Origin: Fibrobacterota bacterium
GTDB taxonomy: Bacteria > Fibrobacterota > Chitinivibrionia > Chitinivibrionales > Chitinispirillaceae
Direction of reading: 5' to 3'
Assembly: GCA_023436145.1 (NCBI GenBank)
Contig: JAEZKP010000021.1
Location: 19,852 to 83,851 of the forward strand
Length of the DNA stretch: 64,000 nucleotides
A model generated the notes under the pieces. The model ran no database searches, was not told the DNA's origin, and saw only the letters and a program-made list of their open reading frames with translations. Position 1 is the first letter of the stretch. The number at the start of each line of letters is the position of its first letter. The translations under genes were made by a program, and so were the position numbers. This document shows positions 61,993-64,000 of this stretch, in pieces.

Positions 61993-62753
61993 AAATCTTT
62001 TTCCGTAAAAAAGACTATGGATAGTAATAAAAACAGCCCAATATAAAGGACTCCATAGCACACAGCCGCCAGGACATAACCCTGGGCAATATTCAGATCA
62101 TAAACCACCTGAGTACGGATATTGAAGTGCTCCAGATTAGGAAGCATATAATAGATTGCTTTGAGTGCACTGTTCCAGAGTAAATTACTTTTCTGCTCAG
62201 CACCGATTCCGACCAGATCATTCAGATGTCCGCAAACATAAAAACCAATGGTAAAAATTGCAGCCAGTGTCGGTGTGGTGAAGGTCGAGAAAAAAATGGA
62301 AGCCGATACTATTACCCCCATTTCCATGACTATAAGAAGGACAGCCCAACCCAGCTTTGGCTTTATCTCAGTTCCCATCAAATGAATTGATATTATAAAT
62401 ACTGCAGCTACCAGCATCAGATTAAGCACCAGAATAACAAACAAGCCCGCAAATTTTCCTGCCAGAAAAGATTCCCTGGAAACCGGTTTAGTTACTACCA
62501 TATAAATGGTCTTAGACGAGATCTCTTTTCCCAGCATTCCCACTCCGATAAACACAGCCAGAAGAAGTCCGGTTATAGACATGGTGGCTAAACCGAAATC
62601 TGCCATCACCTGAGCCCTTGAAAAAAGTGAGAGATCTCCAAAGGATATTGAAAGGACCAGTACCACTCCAGCAGCAAGCAGAATATTATACAGGATCTTG
62701 TTGCGGATTGTTTCCCTGAACGTATTTATCGCTATGGTTAGAAATGATCTCAT
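61989..62753 (-). CDS. ABC-2 type transporter permease
   Basis: A 254-aa inner-membrane protein with six predicted helices, among them ILYNILLAAGVVLVLSISFG, LLLAVFIGVGMLG and MEMGVIVSASIFFSTFTTPTLAAIFTIGFYVCG. The EISSKTIYMVVTKPVSRESFLAGKF loop is typical of ABC-2 permeases. It partners the ATPase gene upstream, whose stop it overlaps by 4 bases if ATG 62753 is the start (CAGGAG ahead of it). Substrate unknown. Confidence 0.88.
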   Translation of the reverse strand: MRSFLTIAINTFRETIRNKILYNILLAAGVVLVLSISFGDLSLFSRAQVMADFGLATMSITGLLLAVFIGVGMLGKEISSKTIYMVVTKPVSRESFLAGKFAGLFVILVLNLMLVAAVFIISIHLMGTEIKPKLGWAVLLIVMEMGVIVSASIFFSTFTTPTLAAIFTIGFYVCGHLNDLVGIGAEQKSNLLWNSALKAIYYMLPNLEHFNIRTQVVYDLNIAQGYVLAAVCYGVLYIGLFLLLSIVFFTEKDL

Positions 62754-63682
62754 TTTTCTCCTGAACCGCAATCATTATACAGAAGCTCTTCCATCGACTT
62801 TACCCGCCTGCTGATAGAGTGAAGAACTGCCTGTTTTTCAAAAAGAAAGTTTTGTACTTTCAATAAATCGCAGTCAGCAGGTAAAAACAGATGATGCAGA
62901 TACCTATCAGAACCCCCCATAACACAACCAAATTGCTCCAAAATTGCAATATTCTGCTGCTTTAAATCGGAAACTAACATTTCGGTTCCTAAAAAGCCTC
63001 TATCAAGAAGAGCTCTCACTTCTCCTGCAAAAGCAAGCTTGCCACTGGAGAGGACTATCACCTCATCGCAGACCGACTCTATATCATCCAACACATGGGT
63101 GCTGAAAAAGATGGTTTTTCCCTTACCGGATAGCTCTCTGAACAGTTTGCGGAAAAGTCTTCTTCCAGGAGGGTCCATCCCGCTCATCGGCTCATCCAGA
63201 ATAAGAATCTGCGGATTCCCAAGCAGTGCCTGAGCCATGGTCAGCCGCTGTTGCATCCCCTTGGACAGTTCCTTCACTCTTATGTGGCTTTTTGCGGTTA
63301 ATTCAACGATGGATAATACTTTTCTGATTTCGTCGGTAATCGATCTTGAGGATAGTCCTAAAAGATCTGACGCAAATTTCAGAGTTTCAAAAACTGTAAG
63401 ATGGGCATAAAAGTAAGGTTGTTCGCTTAGATAAGCAACCCCCTTACGGGATTCAGGCAAAAATGCATCTTTTCCGCAGATAGTAACCTTACCTCTGGAA
63501 GGTTTGATAAGCCCCATAATCATCTTTATGGATGTGGTCTTCCCTGCACCGTTTGGACCGACAAACCCAGTAACCACTCCCTTTTTCACAGAAATTGTGA
63601 GATCAGTCACTGCTGATACCCTGGGAGCCCAGAAATCCTTGCGATAAGTTTTGGAAACATTTTTAAGTTCTATAACATTCAT
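62750..63682 (-). CDS. ABC transporter ATPase (ABC-2 type)
   Basis: A 310-aa ATPase. GFVGPNGAGKTTSIKMIMGL (Walker A), YLSEQPYFYAHLTVFETL with the Q-loop Gln in SEQP, ELSKGMQQRLTMAQALLGNPQILILDEPMSGMDP (signature and Walker B) and FFSTHVLDD with the His switch. The last 90 residues form the usual C-terminal extension. It drives the permease encoded next in the same operon, which ends with a TPR-like membrane protein. This set resembles gliding- or bacteriocin-type exporters, but the cargo is unknown. Confidence 0.93.
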   Translation of the reverse strand: MNVIELKNVSKTYRKDFWAPRVSAVTDLTISVKKGVVTGFVGPNGAGKTTSIKMIMGLIKPSRGKVTICGKDAFLPESRKGVAYLSEQPYFYAHLTVFETLKFASDLLGLSSRSITDEIRKVLSIVELTAKSHIRVKELSKGMQQRLTMAQALLGNPQILILDEPMSGMDPPGRRLFRKLFRELSGKGKTIFFSTHVLDDIESVCDEVIVLSSGKLAFAGEVRALLDRGFLGTEMLVSDLKQQNIAILEQFGCVMGGSDRYLHHLFLPADCDLLKVQNFLFEKQAVLHSISRRVKSMEELLYNDCGSGEK

Positions 63683-64000
63683 AGTGTTACCGATTAAAAT
63701 AATACATCATTTTTTGGAATGTGTAAACAACTTTCAGAAAATGTCCATTCTGCAGATACACAAGCAGCTATAATTATATAATTCCGGGTAATAAATTGAG
63801 TTACTTAGGTTCTATAAAAACCAGATCTTCAGGATTATAGAAAGAATTTATTTATGAAACACATAGCACCGGACAGTAGTGTCCGGTTAATTTAACAAAG
63901 GATTACTGCAAAAAACAGCTTGGAATTTGGATTTTCAGACCAGAAAGCACCAAATCACAAATCTTAAATTCCAAACAAAACCCAAATTACAATACCCAAA
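63683..64000. other. 318 gene-free bases at the window end, with short A/C-rich repeats
   Basis: No gene is supported. The first 200 bases are an AT-rich leader of the ABC operon. From about 63918 the DNA becomes rich in the words GGAATTTGG, CCAAATCACAAATC and AAATTCCAAAC, which resemble the decayed CCAAATTCCAAA-type minisatellites seen in other genomes. It may be the edge of such an array beyond the window. Confidence 0.45.

Overview
The window looks like a piece of chromosome from a Fibrobacterota-type bacterium (Fibrobacter / Chitinispirillum relatives). The inference rests on three things: a TIGR02147-family regulator, a family I know mainly from Fibrobacter; a full-length SprA, the outer-membrane translocon of the type 9 secretion system; and giant Ig-like and DUF2341/LamG surface lipoproteins. 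No 16S gene is present, so the phylum remains an inference. The DNA is moderately AT-rich, and UUG starts occur in several genes (ftsH, sprA, the HtrA protease and the SUMF1-like gene).

Layout. 1-2.1 kb: the 3' end of a coiled-coil, Ala/Thr-repeat protein facing a polysaccharide pyruvyl transferase. 2.3-9.5 kb (minus strand): a four-gene operon of unknown function (two paralogous small proteins, a 355-aa protein and a degenerate malic-enzyme-like protein), then an NtrC-type response regulator, a PAS/GAF histidine kinase and a small CheX-like protein, then rnk. Good sigma-54 promoters (GG-N10-GC) lie in front of the unknown operon and of rnk. 9.6-12.2 kb: a TIGR02147 regulator followed by three lipoprotein genes. 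12.2-12.7 kb: a 58-bp minisatellite. 12.9-18.6 kb: a phosphate operon headed by four 11-bp-spaced PHO-box-like repeats over a TATAAT box. It holds a PhoU fused to a catalytically dead low-molecular-weight phosphatase domain, pstS, pstC, pstA and two different pstB genes whose motif losses both fall on the same composite ATP site. 18.6-20.7 kb: a GH52 beta-xylosidase. 21-30.3 kb: surface polysaccharide genes (flippase, GT4 glycosyltransferase, short sugar transferase, 4,6-dehydratase, aminotransferase), two outer-membrane beta-barrels and a DUF218 protein. 30.5-41.1 kb: a Ser/Thr kinase operon with a beta-helix membrane protein and two giant lipoproteins. 41.3-45.8 kb: an IMP dehydrogenase resembling the Tritrichomonas enzyme, an HtrA protease and a lipoprotein. 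46-58.6 kb (minus): ftsH, folP, a SUMF1-like membrane protein, sprA, rng, rplU and rpmA. 59-63.7 kb (minus): tRNA(CAU), tilS, a type IV pilin-like protein and an ABC exporter with a TPR protein.

How the parts work together. The pst region is a self-contained phosphate-starvation operon. The unknown operon and rnk appear to be activated through sigma-54, and the neighbouring NtrC-type two-component system is the obvious candidate activator. The polysaccharide genes fit assembly of an amino-sugar-containing surface glycan. The sprA, SUMF1-like and giant-lipoprotein genes fit a cell envelope rich in secreted and displayed proteins. The most unusual points are the asymmetric PstB pair, the unknown sigma-54 operon with its pseudo-malic enzyme, and the PhoU-pseudophosphatase fusion.
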